DNA of 64,000 nt from contig OX579633.1 of NCBI GenBank assembly GCA_951230915.1, positions 2,480,001-2,544,000 on the forward strand, in the 5' to 3' direction. The DNA is from Antitrichia curtipendula (Eukaryota > Streptophyta > Bryopsida > Hypnales > Leucodontaceae). The notes beneath the pieces were generated by a model, which searched no databases, had not been told where the DNA came from, and saw nothing but the letters and a program-made list of their open reading frames with translations. This document shows, piece by piece, positions 23,745-37,009 of the stretch. Numbering within the stretch: position 1 is the stretch's first letter; every line of letters starts with the position of its first letter. The position numbers were made by a program, and so were the translations under genes.

Positions 23745-24941
23745 CACTATAAGAAACCCATGTTTTTTGAGATGTCACAAAAAATGGGAGATTACATTTT
23801 TCAAGACATCACGTGCGTTTGCGTAGATGTCACCTAAAATTTGTTATAATTGACGGGCAAAAAACATGCCTGATTTGTGCTCGTTATACTCTAACATCAT
23901 AGAAAACATGCTCTCATGAACTCTATAAAACATGGCACGTGGATGCCACGATGACGACACGTCAACATTTTCCATCCGGGCAGTGCCACGTGGGATACTT
24001 TTTCATTTGACCCGCCTATGACATGGCACCTGACGAGGTGGAGGGAAATGATGACGTAGCATGCCTAGTCAACATATTTTTATTTTGTTTGAAAATTTTA
24101 ATGTTGTTTTTTGAGATGTCAATTGGTGCATATCCTATCCATCAGGCAAGATCAACAAAAAAATTATTATTTAAAATAAATTATAAAATAAAATAAAATC
24201 AACAAAAAAGAATGTTGAACTCACCAAGAATTAAAGAAAACTTACCATCTACCATCAAGAGAATTTTTGATGGCCAAATGAAGGAATTCCTTTATTGAAA
24301 ATTAGATTACAAAGGTCATATTTGTATCCATTCTCTGTCTATGGTGAGACAAAAAATATGGGATAACTAGAATATAGAAACTTGGCCATTTGACATCTTG
24401 ACATTGTTTCAAACATCTAGACGTTGTTTCTGACATCTACATCATGTTGTTTTAGACATTTTACATTGAACACAATTCTTGTTGTGTATATCCCATATGG
24501 ATTGTTTCACTCTTTACCACCATACTTGTATAAAGATCATCTCTTTTCATCAATGGTGCTCATCCGTCCATTTCTTTTTTTTGGAAAGCATGCCATGTGG
24601 TTGCCCTTTGCCTAAAATTTTCACATATGGTCAACATTTTATCATAGACTGTAGTAAGTTTTACTAATTTACCCATAGGCAAAATTGGTCTACTTGCTGA
24701 CGTGGACTCCCCATGTCTTCCTGGATGTAAAAAAAAACAAGTCTATGTTTTTTTTGACGTCACTCATGACATGCCCGTCACAGTTGATGTTCATGCGTTT
24801 TTCAAATAACATGTACACATTCCCCGCAACATCCAACAGAATTTGCATAAAAAAGCCCGTAGACCGACCAACGCTGAGACATCTATACAAACAAGGCACG
24901 TTTTTTGCTAGCGTCTCCCAAAACGCGGGTTTCTTATAGTG
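23745..24941. mobile_element. Non-autonomous CACTA (EnSpm) element, 1197 bp
   Basis: The termini are CACTATAAGAAACCC, perfectly inverted for 15 bp and imperfectly for about 20 more. The 3-bp target duplication GCT sits at 23742-23744 and 24942-24944. CACTA ends plus a 3-bp duplication define the EnSpm/CACTA superfamily. No transposase frame is visible inside. The insertion splits the hAT pseudogene. Confidence 0.92.
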
Positions 24942-24944
24942 GCT

Positions 24945-26426
24945 CTTGGTGATTTCTTTTGGATTCAATATTTTTAGACTTGCTTTCATGTGTGTTCTAG
25001 TTTATTTGATTCAATGCTCAGTCTGGCTTGGGGAAAGCTTAATGTGAAGGCTATTTAGTATTCCTTGCTTGGTGAGGTTCTTGGGTTAGCTTCGTGGGGT
25101 TCATGGGATTGTGTAGGTGTTGTTCATAGTTCTTTTCGTGAGCTTTCTCAATGATTCATTTGGTTCTACACGATGTTTGAGCTGTGTTGGCTTAGAGCTT
25201 TCTGGGAATGCTTCGGTGGTTGATATTTGTTGTTTGGCTTCATGTTTCAGCTTTATTGTTTGTGCTTCGTTTTTACTCTGAAATTGTGGGATTTCTTTGA
25301 GTGCATGCTAATTTAGCTCTACTTTTGGATCCATATGTATTGTTTGGTATATTGGCGCTTCTTCTGATGTTGGAGGAAGTTGATACTTTGATCTAATGGG
25401 CTCAAAGGCAAGATGCCTTCATTTGTGACTTTGTTGGAGCCTTAGGCACATGTGTGAACAAGTTGTTCACATTTTACCTGAATGCGGACACAGCCTTCCG
25501 GAAGGACAAGTTTCGCGCCTATAACTAGGTTCTACAATGTTTTCACAAGTTGATCCTCATGAAGTGGGAAGCAAATCTTAATTTGCCTTACAAAACTTTG
25601 GCGTTCGTAGTGGGCGGAAAGACAAATCATGCCCTCCACGATGGCGCCATGGTGCATCAGGAGGGGGTTTGCGGCCATTGCTGCCACTGTACAGAGTGAT
25701 TGTAAAGGTGAATGCAACTTGTTTTTTGCACTTGGATTGTTTAGTTTATAGAATGCTTTTTTTGAATGCTTTTTTTGCCCTACTTGACTAAGTTGATGCT
25801 TTTTTTATTTTAACAAAGGCTATAAAGAAGCTCATGGACGAAATGGCAACAAGATTCCTTGATCACGGATTGATGGACATCCTGGGGGTTGTTTGCCCAC
25901 AGATTGTTCCGCCACCTTCCTGAAGCATATGGACAACATAATCAACTTTTATGGAGAGCCAAGGTGGATTGGGGAGGGTGATAGTAAACGATTTGTGCTT
26001 GCCGTGCTAGACAAGTTTCTCCTGGAGTCGGAGCAACCTCTTTTTAAAATTGCCATGATTGTTAATGTGCAGAAGGCTATGGAACTACCTCTACTACACG
26101 CTCCTATACATCAGTTGGTGAATCCTTTGACTAAGCTGTGGCGAGTATTGGATGCAAACTCCGAATTTAGCCAAAACTTTGGAGAATACATAAAATTGGC
26201 GCAAATTGCTATGGTTTATGTTCTCGGAAGTGTGGAAGATGAACGAACTATCTTTGTCTTATCTTTTCTGAAGGACAGGCTCCAAAATAGGCTGGACCAG
26301 CACCTCGGCGTGGTGGTGGGCATGCATTGCCAGAACGTCTATACTCTACGAAGCTTTCTATACGACAATTGTTTTAGGCAGTGGCTGGTGGCTACTAAGC
26401 GTCAACAATATGCACTAACCACTTGA
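24945..26426 (+). pseudogene. hAT-type transposase, C-terminal part (broken)
   Basis: Sequence up to about 25350 looks like intron. From about 25350 to 25698 a frame with two stops encodes a segment with WAQRQDAFICDFVGAL and YLNADTAFRKDKF, as in hAT relatives. A probable intron follows (about 25705-25820). The last part, 25820-26426, has a frameshift near 25890 and then 177 codons including NPLTKLWRVLDA, IKLAQIAMVYVLGSVEDERT and FLKDRLQNRL, the hAT C-terminal dimerisation region. Stop TGA at 26424-26426. I could not find the ends of the whole hAT element. Confidence 0.85.
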
Positions 26427-26610
26427 TGTAGTGTAGATGTAGGATGTAGTGCCATTTACAACAGCCATGTGATTTAACAAGCATCTCATGCTCCAAGCAG
26501 GTAAAAGAATAGGCAGGTCTTAGAGTTCAAAGTACGCCTCACTTTTTCTTGCAAATCAGTTTTCCTTCACACTCCAAGGAGTGTCCTTGCTATGGTGTAT
26601 TGGTTTCATA

Positions 26611-26754
26611 CAAGGTTGATGAATTTCAATGTCCGGCTCAAAATCGCGTCCAAAAATTGGACGTCCGGACGCAACGAACCTCAGCGTCCGGCGTTTGAAT
26701 GGGCGAGCCTTGCGGACACTGAGGTCCGCTTGTCACATGACGTCCGGACAACCC
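26611..26754. mobile_element. 144-bp insert flanked by 10-bp direct repeats
   Basis: TGGTTTCATA occurs at 26601-26610 and 26755-26764. The interior is GC-rich, with several GTCCGG/CCGGAC words and an imperfect inverted relation between its halves (cctcagcgtccgg versus ccggacgtcatg...cctcagtgtccg). A 9-10 bp duplication suggests a MULE-type MITE; the superfamily is not certain. Confidence 0.6.
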
Positions 26755-26764
26755 TGGTTTCATA

Positions 26765-28649
26765 GAATACATCTTTCTTTTCTTGCTTGTTGTCAATTTA
26801 TATTGTCTAGTTGATTTATGGGGTTGCTTGTAGATGGATTGATGAGTGTGACTAAAGAATTCTTCTTGTGTGGTATAGAGATTCATCAAATTGCTCAGAT
26901 AAAGTATCTTCCTCATTCTAGAAGTTTGATGTTGTTGTCATCACGTCAATCATTTAGTTGTGGTATTGTTCCAATCATTTGAAGTACTGAGTGTTCTTGT
27001 TGTTGCGATCACCGATGGCATTTATTTGTGAAATTATTAAGTGCATGTTTTATTGTTTTGCATTGCTTGTAATTCTCTGTCCATTTTATTTGAAGTCTAA
27101 CTTAGGCATCGAAGTGTGCCACTTGTTGGTTGCAGGTGACATGATAGTATTTGAGTTCAAGAAAAATACTTGATGTGAGTTTTTTGCAACAATCCCACTA
27201 ATAGACTGTAGAGGTGTAATTCTATTGTAGTAATGTGTCTTACATTAGTATCTACATTTGCAAATGTGAAGTTCTCAGCCATTTCCTACCGTTGTACTAA
27301 ATCAAGCATTGGAGTGCTTGTGTTTGTTTTGCAGGTCATGTTTTGTTAGTTGCAAAGCTAGGAGAAGTAGCAACGTTATTTTATTGTAGTTTTCACTTCA
27401 AATTTCACTTTCTTCCAAATTAGTTTCATTTCCTATTTCAATGAAATTGCCATTTTTGTGTTAGACGTTTGCATCATGTTACTCAAATGTCTCCTAAATC
27501 TTGCAATAATAGAAAAAAAAAGCCTAACGCAATTTTAGATTGTGCTTACAGTAGCCCAAATTTCACCAAACTTAAATTTTTGGTTGCTAGGACTTCCGTC
27601 ACTCACATTTGAAAAGTAGCCCACTATTAGACAAATCCAAAGCCAAAAATGCCGTGTGTTGCTAGTGACTTCGAGACAAAAACACCACATTAAACATAGA
27701 AAATGCCAAAGGGCCTATCCATACCTCGACTACAATGAGAAAGAAGCACCGACCACCAAATGAAGAAAAAAACACTAATTAGTATATGGAAGTTCGGCTT
27801 GAAAAATTCTAGGAATTAAAGGTTGAAGCACCAGAAGTGGATCACTTAAACAAATTTTGACCAAATGGTGAGGAGTATGAGGTGGTGGAAAATTTTCTCA
27901 TGTAGGAAAATAGGAAATATGAGTATTTTTAATTTTTCAGAATTTTATTCCGAAATTTGAAGTTATAGTGAATTTTGGGAGCCAAAAGGTATTGTTGACC
28001 CATAGTCAAAGTCTAGAGGATTGTAATTCCAATCATTGAAGAACTAGTTTTTTGCTCAATACTTCCTACTTTCTCACTCATTGCTTTTCAGACATGTGTC
28101 ATAACCATATTAGTACCAACCTTGAAAAGGACCAAAAAACACACATTTCAAGTTTGATTTTCAACCTCTAGGTTGGAAATAGCGCACCCTACAGGTTGGG
28201 CACTAGGCATTGTTGACAACTAGTGCATCTGATTTACACACCATGGGTTTCTTCATTAGAAGACAAGTAGAGGAACAAACTCACTGAGAGAACAATGTTA
28301 GCATGGGGAGTCAAATTGGGAACCTCGAGGATCCAACAAAAGTCCTTACCACTTGTCCGAGTAGTATGAGGTCATTTTGAACCAACACAAGCGTAAATTT
28401 TATAGGCTATTTATGAACAAAATCTAACCCTGGATAAATGTTAGCAACAAGCGTAAGGAAATATGACTTATTTTTGATGGTTAGTTTATGTCTAATTGAG
28501 CGATGGTGGAGGGGATAATTTTCTCCAATCAAAGAATAGAAAAAGAAAAAGATTATACTATATGTTTTTGCCAATTTTTCATCATGTTTGGAATTAGTAG
28601 AAATTAAGAAAGTGTAGATTGTAATCCAACTTGTTCTTGATGTATAGGC
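26765..28649. other. Intergenic DNA, no gene
   Basis: No coding region, RNA gene or clear element boundary was found. It starts with hAT 3' flank and becomes AT-rich. Confidence 0.5.
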
Positions 28650-29512
28650 AAACCTATTTCCGAGAAGCGCAAAACTAAAAATAAGTCTAGTTTGAGAAGA
28701 TGTGGAAAAAATTTCAGAAATTTTCACCTTGTAGATTGCAAGATATTAGCGTTTGAAGTGACAAAAATTCTTTCAAGGGCCCTACAAAAATCTAGGCAGT
28801 TGTACTTCACAATGTCACATTTGTATGTAAAAATGTCCAAAATGGTGGTGCCTCTTTAGATTCATTCTTCAAGTCAAATTGGATACATGCTTGAAAAATT
28901 TCAAATCATTTGGAATTGTACAACATATAGGAAAAAAATAGTAAGTAGAGAGAAGTAAAGAATGATTTAAAATACTAAATTGTTAACAATTTATTTATGA
29001 AATTGAAAAATGTTAATCCCAATTTTTATAATATTGTAATAAACAATATACACCTATTTTTTTAATTTTTTTTCAAAAATATTTAAAATTGAGTCAAATA
29101 GAGGACTTCAAAATTTGTCTTAGAATAGAAATTCCATAATTGTCCGCAAACTAAAACTCCTTATGACTTTCATTTCATTAATCAAAATGTATTGATTCAA
29201 AGGCTTTCCACAAATAGATAAACCTAAAAAATAATATTCAAATTTTTATTTTTTTTAGAAAAATATTTTTAAAGAAGTTTTTTAGGCGTCCAAGCTAGTT
29301 AGCTACCCACACATTGCTGAAAACTACATATTTTATAATAAATTTTTACCCATGTAGTCAAAAGTTATGAAATTTGTTGGGCCTTAAAGCTACTCTTTGG
29401 GCACATGTTGTGTGAAAATTTCAAAGAAAAAAAATATAAACTGCATTCATAGTGAGTTGCCCAAATCACTATGTTGCAAAAAAACCCCACAATTTAGAGT
29501 GTCAAAGGTTAA
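28650..29512 (-). mobile_element. TTAA-type element, long family (copy 2, inverted)
   Basis: This is an inverted copy of 4300-5246: on the minus strand it starts TTAACCTTTGACA at 29512 and runs through 'ctttgaaattttcacacaa'. The other terminus is missing near 28650, where unrelated sequence joins. Confidence 0.65.
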
Positions 29513-31324
29513 GCAAAATACGTTTTTTCGATTGGTGTTTGTATCTCTGATATAAAATAATGGTACCTAATTGTGACTTGTATACATAGTTCTTCTATTT
29601 AGATTCTTGCTTAAAATGTAAGCCAGTTGAACATGAGAACCTAAGGTAAAGTTTATGTACTTTTAATTTTTGCACTTCTTAAAATTAATAGTTATTCATC
29701 ATCCAAACATTGCATATGTAGAGTAGTTCAAATTCATCCCTTTTTACTACCAACAAAATCCAAAATACTTTAGTTAATAATGGGAACCATTTCCAAACAA
29801 AGAGTAGTCAACAAAGCTGTTTACATTCATAAAATACTTTGATTACACATTCAACATCACCTATAAATCCTAATGTATCAACATTCATCCAAATTGTGGC
29901 AATATCATCTTTTTTTGACACCCTTTTGGGATTGAGTTAATTGTGGCAATAGCATCCATCAACTAATGAAGAATATTTAACAAAATATTTCAAATTTTTT
30001 TCCAACAATGTCACAATTCAACACAAATCCACCACATATAAAATCCTTGGATGGATTATAATTGCTTTTAAAAAGAAGATGATGAAGCTAAAGTATGTAG
30101 ATCTGAAATCAATATGTGCTTTCAGATAGAAATTGAGCAATTAGAATAACAAAGTAGTGAGTAAGTTAATTGCACCTAATATTGTTGGAATTAACATTTG
30201 AGTATAGGTTTTGTTATTAAATTGTTTAAGCTTTAGTTAAGTCTTGTTGGAAGTCAAGAAGGCATTACAAATTCTCTTGGCATGCATATTTGGACATCAT
30301 ATGACTAATCTATAAATTGTCAAAGTGCTGAAATAAATGTATCAAAACTTGACCTTAGACTCTCAAAAATAAAATGTATTTATATATACATTTTGGGCAA
30401 GAGTACATTGGACTTTGTTCTTGGAGGTGTCACTAGCATTGGTCCTAGAAAGTGAAGAGAGTGCAAACAAATGGTGTCATTTTGGATTGGAAAATTAAGA
30501 ATTAGGTAAAATAGGGCTTCAAAAATTGTGAGAGAGATATTTTTGAGTATTCCAATTTATACTCTAAAATATAATTTATATTAAAAATCCATTACTTATA
30601 GTCCCAAGGTACAATTTTTGACAATTAAAAACAAAAACATTGATACTTTTGAGGTCGATTATGTAATTTTACTGCATGTCAAATTTTACTCTTATGTGTC
30701 AAAAATGGTCAGAAGCTACCCTCTTTGGGTAGTGTTGTACCTTCAACTTATCAATTGATGACTAAAGTGGGATGTACTAAAACTACTCAAGCTCTCAAAT
30801 TGTTGATTAACACAAAGGTATATATTGGAAGTTTTAGTGTACGTATAATGAACATTTTAGGTTAGAGACAAATTTTGAAGCACCCAAAAATCCCCAATTC
30901 CATCTTCAAAATTTCATAACTAATTCAAGGAGAGTTAAAAAAAAGATAAATCAAATTGGAGTAGATACTTAGATGCAATTTCTCTTTGTTTTTCAAGCAG
31001 AATTGACTGGAATTTTTTTTGAGGCATGCAATCTTTTGGAAATGCAAATCACTGCTTCGAAGGGCACTTTAAAGACACAACTGATGAAGATTTTGTCCAA
31101 AATTTTGCTTGGCTTTAGTTTCTTGTCATTAGTGGATGTGAAGTATGGAGTACAAAATTGCACTCAGTCATGAGTCAAGGCAATGGAGACTAGTGTAGAC
31201 TAGTTGAAAGATGATACCTTCAGAAGTTACAACAACAAATTGACCTTGCCCAATAAGACCCGTAGATTTTGACTAATTTTGGAATACTACTGTTGGAATG
31301 ACATTTATGCACTATAAATATTTT
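29513..31324. other. AT-rich intergenic DNA, no gene
   Basis: No recognised gene or element. The 66-codon frame at 30973-31173 has no family resemblance. Confidence 0.5.
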
Positions 31325-32300
31325 TTATTTTTTATTTTTTTTAACAAATGGAAGAACCATTGCATTAAAAAAAAGACACCATACAAAATAGCCTTAGGAC
31401 AATGAAAAGAAATGAACATAGACGGAAAAACAAATAGAACATAACTACAAGAACGAGCTAGGAGGGGGAGGATTCTTGGTTTAGATGATATGAGCTCCAT
31501 TCCTATATGCAAGGACAAAAGAATGAAGTCAAATACTATCAAAATTCCGCCAAACAGTGCTAGCTTGTTGGGAATGATGATAAACTGCCAGAAATGCCTT
31601 TAAAAAACTGCACGTCTATAGTCCAACAAAACTTCCCATAGAGCTTTTGGGAAAAAAAATCCAAAGGCCAACTATGTCAATTGAAAACCTTGTTATTTCT
31701 AGAGACCCAAATAATGCACAAAGAATAGCCCTTGAGGAGAAGCGAAATAGTCTCAAGGGGTTGAAAATGTAGGGGAAACATCGATCCAAAAACACATTGA
31801 GTGAAATTGAATCTAACATGAGGATTTGTATTCATTGAATTTCCTTGGATATGATGAAGAATAGATTGGGCATACTCCCATATCTCTTGGGCACGTGGGC
31901 AAGAGAAAGATTGATGAAAAAAAATTCCTTCAATCCCAAAAGAGCAACAATTACATGTGATGTCAATGCCTGAATTGATTCACGATCTCCATGAGTGGAA
32001 GATGATAGTATTGTGCTATACAGACCAAATGAAAAGTTGCCTCCTTCAGAGAATGGGCTTTGTGCTAGACATCCTTCTATTTAGGAAAGAAAATAAGTGG
32101 GAGAGATCTGTCCATTTGGACGGGATGTTCCTTTTTAATTGGCAGTGTTTGTTAAGGAGCTTGTAACCTATAGTTGTTGTATAAGCCATCAAAGTATTGC
32201 CATCTCCCCAACACCATCTATCTAGATCAAATGTCAGTGATTGGGTACAACCACTGTATAACAAGTAGGGAGTATGATTACCATCTTTCTTAACCTCTAT
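31325..32300 (-). pseudogene. LINE (non-LTR retrotransposon), 3' part
   Basis: Read on the minus strand, a degenerate frame around 31950-31700 has the zinc-binding region typical of the end of plant LINE ORF2: SCPRAQEIWEYAQ, then CIIWVSRNNKVF. Upstream, near 32250-32060, is a segment with WGDGNTLMAYT. The element ends at an A-rich tail (T-rich on the plus strand) at 31325-31345. The same 3' end recurs at 51530-52060. The reverse-transcriptase part of the same LINE lies at 44436-47340, separated by the gypsy insertion. Confidence 0.75.
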
Positions 32301-32609
32301 TGTTACGAATTAGTTAGTAACAGCCGGACGTACGGGTGATTACAATGATTATGGTTAGTTGCTTCTTCTCCTTCCTTTAAGAACCACAAGAGGAGGTTTG
32401 TTCCTCACGCAACAATTTGCTTAATACAAACAAAATGATTTTGACTCAAATTATGTGCTCTTTTATTGTTTGTTATGAGATAAATTTTGTAGTGCATACT
32501 TGAGGTCCATCCCATGCGATGCCATGAGTGGTTTTCATAATTAGGTATATAGATGTTTCAATGATTGATTTGAATGGAGCGTTGATCATGTAATTGTCGA
32601 TCCTTCCCA
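32301..32609 (+). repeat. 5' LTR of Ty3/gypsy element (about 309 bp)
   Basis: It begins TGTTACGAATTAGTTAG and matches 38557-38709 followed by 44279-44435 in order. The right edge is set where similarity stops. No primer-binding site directly follows; a GGTATCA motif at 33306 is an alternative that would make the LTR about 1 kb. Confidence 0.7.
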
Positions 32610-33404
32610 TAATGTTGTGTCCTGAACATTTTACACTCCGTTCTTGGTTTACAATTTTGTCCATTTTTGTTTGTTTGTTTATCCAAGAGATAGAGTTCTG
32701 TTAGTCTATAAACTTTTGCCTTTAAGTATTTCATGTGAATGTTTTGGTGGATTGTTGCGTATGGTTGGTGAGTGGCAATTGAGGAGAGACCAATGTTGAG
32801 TGATAGTGGACACTGACCAGATAGTTCCAATTTTGTCAGGTGTCTCCGAGGATGCTATGTTCCTCGTTGACGGAGGAGTCTTGTAGTCAACAAATGTGCG
32901 TTGGTTGAGAAGTGGTTGGTCGAGCTAATTTTGTCTGATATCAGCAAGAAATTGATTGAATGTGGAATAAGCTAATTTTGTTGAACATGGAATGAGTTAA
33001 TTTTGTCTAATGTCATCAAACACCCTCAAAAAGTTGTATTGGAGGAGGGCCAGTGCTACTGCAGCACTTAAGGTTATGATCGTTTGGATTTAAAAACATC
33101 GTTCGATTATTTTCTTTGTATGAGAGAACAAGTTTAATGTAAATAGAAAGTGTTGGATATATCCAAATATCAATCCTCAATGCTGTGTTCAAGTAGAAGA
33201 GGAAGCCATAGGAAAGAAAAAAAATGGTGAATGTGGAAAATTTAATGCAAAAAATGATATGCAAATTATTCAAGCAAGATCTGTAAAATGGTTTTATTCA
33301 AGTGCCGGTATCAATGATAGTAGTACCAAGATTGAAGTAGAGGAATCAACATCAAAATAAAAAAAAATAAAAAAAATCTCGTCAAGTTCCACATCAATCT
33401 CGCC

Positions 33405-34500
33405 ATGGATCTAGAAGAGTAGGGAGTGGAACCCAGAGGACTTTTGATACTAGAGGAGAGTAGATTAGAGTGGTCGAGTTTTATCCAACAACAAATTCAA
33501 ACGGTGTTCCAGGTTGCGATTTTTCATTTGATGCAGGAAATTTCGAACCAAGCTGTTGTGGAACCACAATAGGCGTTTCCTCCAACCTCAAGCATGGAAG
33601 ATAATCAAGCACAATGAGGGACAAGAAGGCATGACAATTTAGAAGTTGGAGTTAGAGAATCCAAAGTAGCAAACCCTGAAAAGTTTTTTGGCAAGAAGGG
33701 CAACAAAGTGTATCGATGGTTTGTGCAACTTCGCTTGGTATATTGAGGTAAACCTCAAACATATAGTTCCAATGCTGATAAGGTAGCGTATGCCTTGTTG
33801 TACAGAATTGGGCTATGCCCTTCTTGCAAGCCCTTGATGAAGAAAGCGAGCACAAATTGTTGGTGGATTACAATGTTTTTCGAGACTCGATCATTGGGGT
33901 TTATGGTGACCTTAACATGAGAGGCAATGCTGAAGATTGCATTAGAAGACTTCGGCAAACAGGCTCTGTGGCGGTGTATATTTCCACGTTCAATGAGTAT
34001 GTAGTACAAATTGATTGGAATGAGTCTAGTCTAGTAGTGCAATTTCAAAGGGGGCTCAAGGAGTCAAGGACAACATTTTAGATTTAGTTACCACCATCGA
34101 GATTCAACCACATAGGCTTCATGAGTGGATGGCCATGGCGTCACGGATCGATGAAAGATTATGGGTCCGAAGTCAAAATCAATGTTTGCAACTAGATTCT
34201 CCAAAATTTCAAAGCCCTAGTCATCCCTCCTTGAGATCCGGCCAGGAGATTTCAAGCCAATCCAGGATCATTGGGCCTAGTACCAATGAAGCTTGGCCCC
34301 ACTCGAGTTGCTCCAGCCCTGTCCAAGATGGCAGCAGAAAGACTTGAATATTAGTGTGAAGGTAGATGTTGGGGTGGCAGGGAGTTGGGCCACGTACGGG
34401 CCAAGTGTCCCACAAATCCCTCAAAATTGTTGTCAATCTCATCAACAGTTGGAGGAGAGAGTGGTTTTGGAAAAAGAAAGAGCCCAGAAGTAAATGGAGT
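33405..34500 (+). pseudogene. Ty3/gypsy gag (degenerate)
   Basis: An ATG at 33405 opens a frame broken by several stops and shifts. The 33815-34081 segment carries a retrotransposon-gag-like stretch (FNEYVVQIDWNE, VVQFQRGLKE). Around 34367-34408 a zinc knuckle survives as CWGGRELGHVRAKC, in which the second cysteine position is Gly. Non-functional. Confidence 0.75.
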
Positions 34501-34618
34501 GATTTAGTACCCGGACACAATCCAAAGTGCAAGTGCTACAGTCCCAAAAGATAATATGGTCGAAAGAAGGGAGTATGGTCAACCCATAATGGAGCAAGAG
34601 CTTGACAGTTGGTAAGAT

Positions 34619-34885
34619 TTGCAATCCAAAATGTATCCCTCAATTAGCATCGTTGACTTTTATAAGGGTCAGGTGAGCGAGTTGGACCCACTATATTTAT
34701 GTGCCACTATCAATCCAAGAGTGCATTTGACACTAGATGCCAAAGTTAACACATTGGCGGCCCTCGCATTGGTAGATTTGGAGGCCACAGGGGTGTTCAT
34801 GCATCCCAAATTTGCTAAGCAATGCAATGCTATTTTACAACCCAAAGTGATACCACAAGAAGTTAGACCGATCGACAGGGAGTGA
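34619..34885 (+). pseudogene. Ty3/gypsy aspartic protease (degenerate)
   Basis: The segment ALVDLEATGVFMHPKF aligns with the retropepsin active-site region. The expected Asp-Ser-Gly is Asp-Leu-Glu, so the active site is lost. It lies between gag and the reverse transcriptase, as in Ty3/gypsy order. Confidence 0.7.
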
Positions 34886-35169
34886 TCAATTCCAGACTTA
34901 TCACACACAAGGCTACAATTGAACTTGTCATCAAAGGTCATCGAGAGACATTAATGGCGTATATTACAAACACAGGGTGATACCCATGTATATTGGGCAC
35001 TCCTTGATTGATCCGCCACAATCCAACAATTTGTTGGTTGCAATGGAATGTGGTGTTTGATTCTTCCTATTGTCGTAAGAATTGTATGTGATAGGGAACC
35101 AATGGTGAAATTGAGTATGTCAGTTGGCATCAATTAGATAGAGGTGGAATTACTTCAACCACCAGTAGC

Positions 35170-36560
35170 TTGGAGGAGGAAATTGAAAGAACGGCCAGAG
35201 AGGTTGGACTGCGGATACTAGAGAACTTGGGCGCCATGGATTGGGTTGCACCCAGAAAGGTGAAGGATTCGGTGTCCTCAAAATTAACAACACCTAAGTA
35301 TGCATTTGTGTCAACTACAGCTTTCCGTCTTTCTGGAAAGGAAGCTGAAATTTATGCTCTTGAAATTTCATAGTGCACTAATGCAATTGACACTACAAAG
35401 TCCACAAGCACTTCAATTCCGATGGAGTACCATGACTTACACGAGGCTTTCAGAGAGAACCCATTGAACAAATTGCCATACCACAGCATGTCTGACATGA
35501 AGATTGAATTTAAAGAGGGATATGAGTCACGTATTACCAGCTTACAACCAATGTCCCTAGCAAATTTAGAGGAGCTTCGTAAACATTTAGAGGAGAATCT
35601 GGGAAAAGATTGGATCCGGAAGTCCAAGTCTCCCGTTTTAGGACCCATCGTGTTTGCTTGAAAAAAAGATGGCTCAATTTGAGTTTCTGTGAATTATCAT
35701 AATCTTAACAAAGTCCTTGTAAAAAATTGCTATCCCTTATCCCTCATTTCAAAGCTCATTGACCGGTTAGTGGGGACTAAAATATTTACCAAACTAGATT
35801 TAAGACAAGTTTATCATTGTATACGCATGGCACTAGATCATGAGTATAAAACGGCTTTCAAAACTCAATATGGGCTCTTCAAATATTTAGTGAGGCCTTT
35901 CAGATTAACTGATGCCCCAACTCAATTTCAATCTCATATGTAGAATATTTTTGGTGACCTTTTAGATATCTTAGTGCTTATATTTCTAGATGACATCCTT
36001 ATCTTTCCCGAGATTTTAGAGGAACACCGACACGTGGTATGGGAAGTCCTACAACAACTCCAAAAACATGGGCTTTATGCCAAGGAATCTAAGTGCGAGA
36101 TCCATTGTGAATCTATGGAATTCCTGGTAATGATTGTTTCGGCTAAAGGACTTGAGATATGTCAAGATAAGGTCCAAACTATTAAAGATTGGCCTATCCT
36201 GAAAATAGTTAAGGAAGTTCAAACCTTCCTAGGGTTTGCAAATTTCTATTGCCAATTTATATGTGATTATTCAAAGATTGCGGTGCCCCTCACAACTTTG
36301 ACACGGAAGGAAAAAGGATTTGAATGGATGCCACAAGTAGACCGAGCATTTAAAGAACTCTGATCCAGATTCCTACAAGCACCGGTATTACTCCATCCAA
36401 ACTTTAACCGACCTTTCATATTTGAGACCAATGCTTCTGATATGGCGATGGGCGCAATTCTTTCACAGCATGGGGGGATGGACATCTACATCCTTGTACA
36501 TATTGGAGCTCAAAAATGTTGTCAACTAAATAAAACTAAGACATTCATGACAAATAACTT
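35170..36560 (+). pseudogene. Ty3/gypsy reverse transcriptase and RNase H (degenerate)
   Basis: In one frame with stops at 35659, 35941 and 36361: LDLRQVYHCIRM (35794-35829), the catalytic FLDDIL (35983-36000), VQTFLGFANFY, and RNase H start PFIFETNASDMAMGAIL, where the usual catalytic Asp of T-D-A-S is Asn. The domain order is typical of Ty3/gypsy. Several inactivating changes are present. Confidence 0.9.
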
Positions 36561-37009
36561 TTGAGTGTACTTTTGGCATTCTAAAATTGGTGGGTTTATT
36601 TGGAAGGTTCTCCACATCAGATTCCTGTAATTTTTAATCACAAGAACTTGGAGCATTTTTTTACCAACAAATAATTAAATCAATGACAAGCTAGATGGTC
36701 CGAATTTTTTATCAACATTAATTTCGACATCCAACATCGGCGGGGTTCATTGAACAGGAGGCACACGCGCTTTCAAGGCAAATAGATGTCATGGAAGGGG
36801 AAACTAAAGAACATCGACCCTTGTTACATTTAGCTACACTTGAATCTTGAGAGCCAATTTGGACCAATGCCCATATTTTTGAACAACTGAAAGGTAGCAA
36901 CTGAGGAAGATGCTACATCAATGCTCGGATCAACAAAATGCTTGGCAAAATGCTACCCCGGGCAGATGGACAATGGTCAGGGAAGTTGACAAATCCTAGA
37001 AAACATTTT

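Noticed and set aside
32473..32830. Minus-strand frames in the 5' LTR, with a similar frame at 44227-44469
   Set aside because: The peptides match each other only because both lie in the two LTR copies; no known protein is suggested.
33306..33312. GGTATCA as the gypsy primer-binding site
   Set aside because: It would need an LTR of about 1 kb, whereas similarity between the two LTR copies covers only about 309 bp; kept as an alternative, not as a feature.
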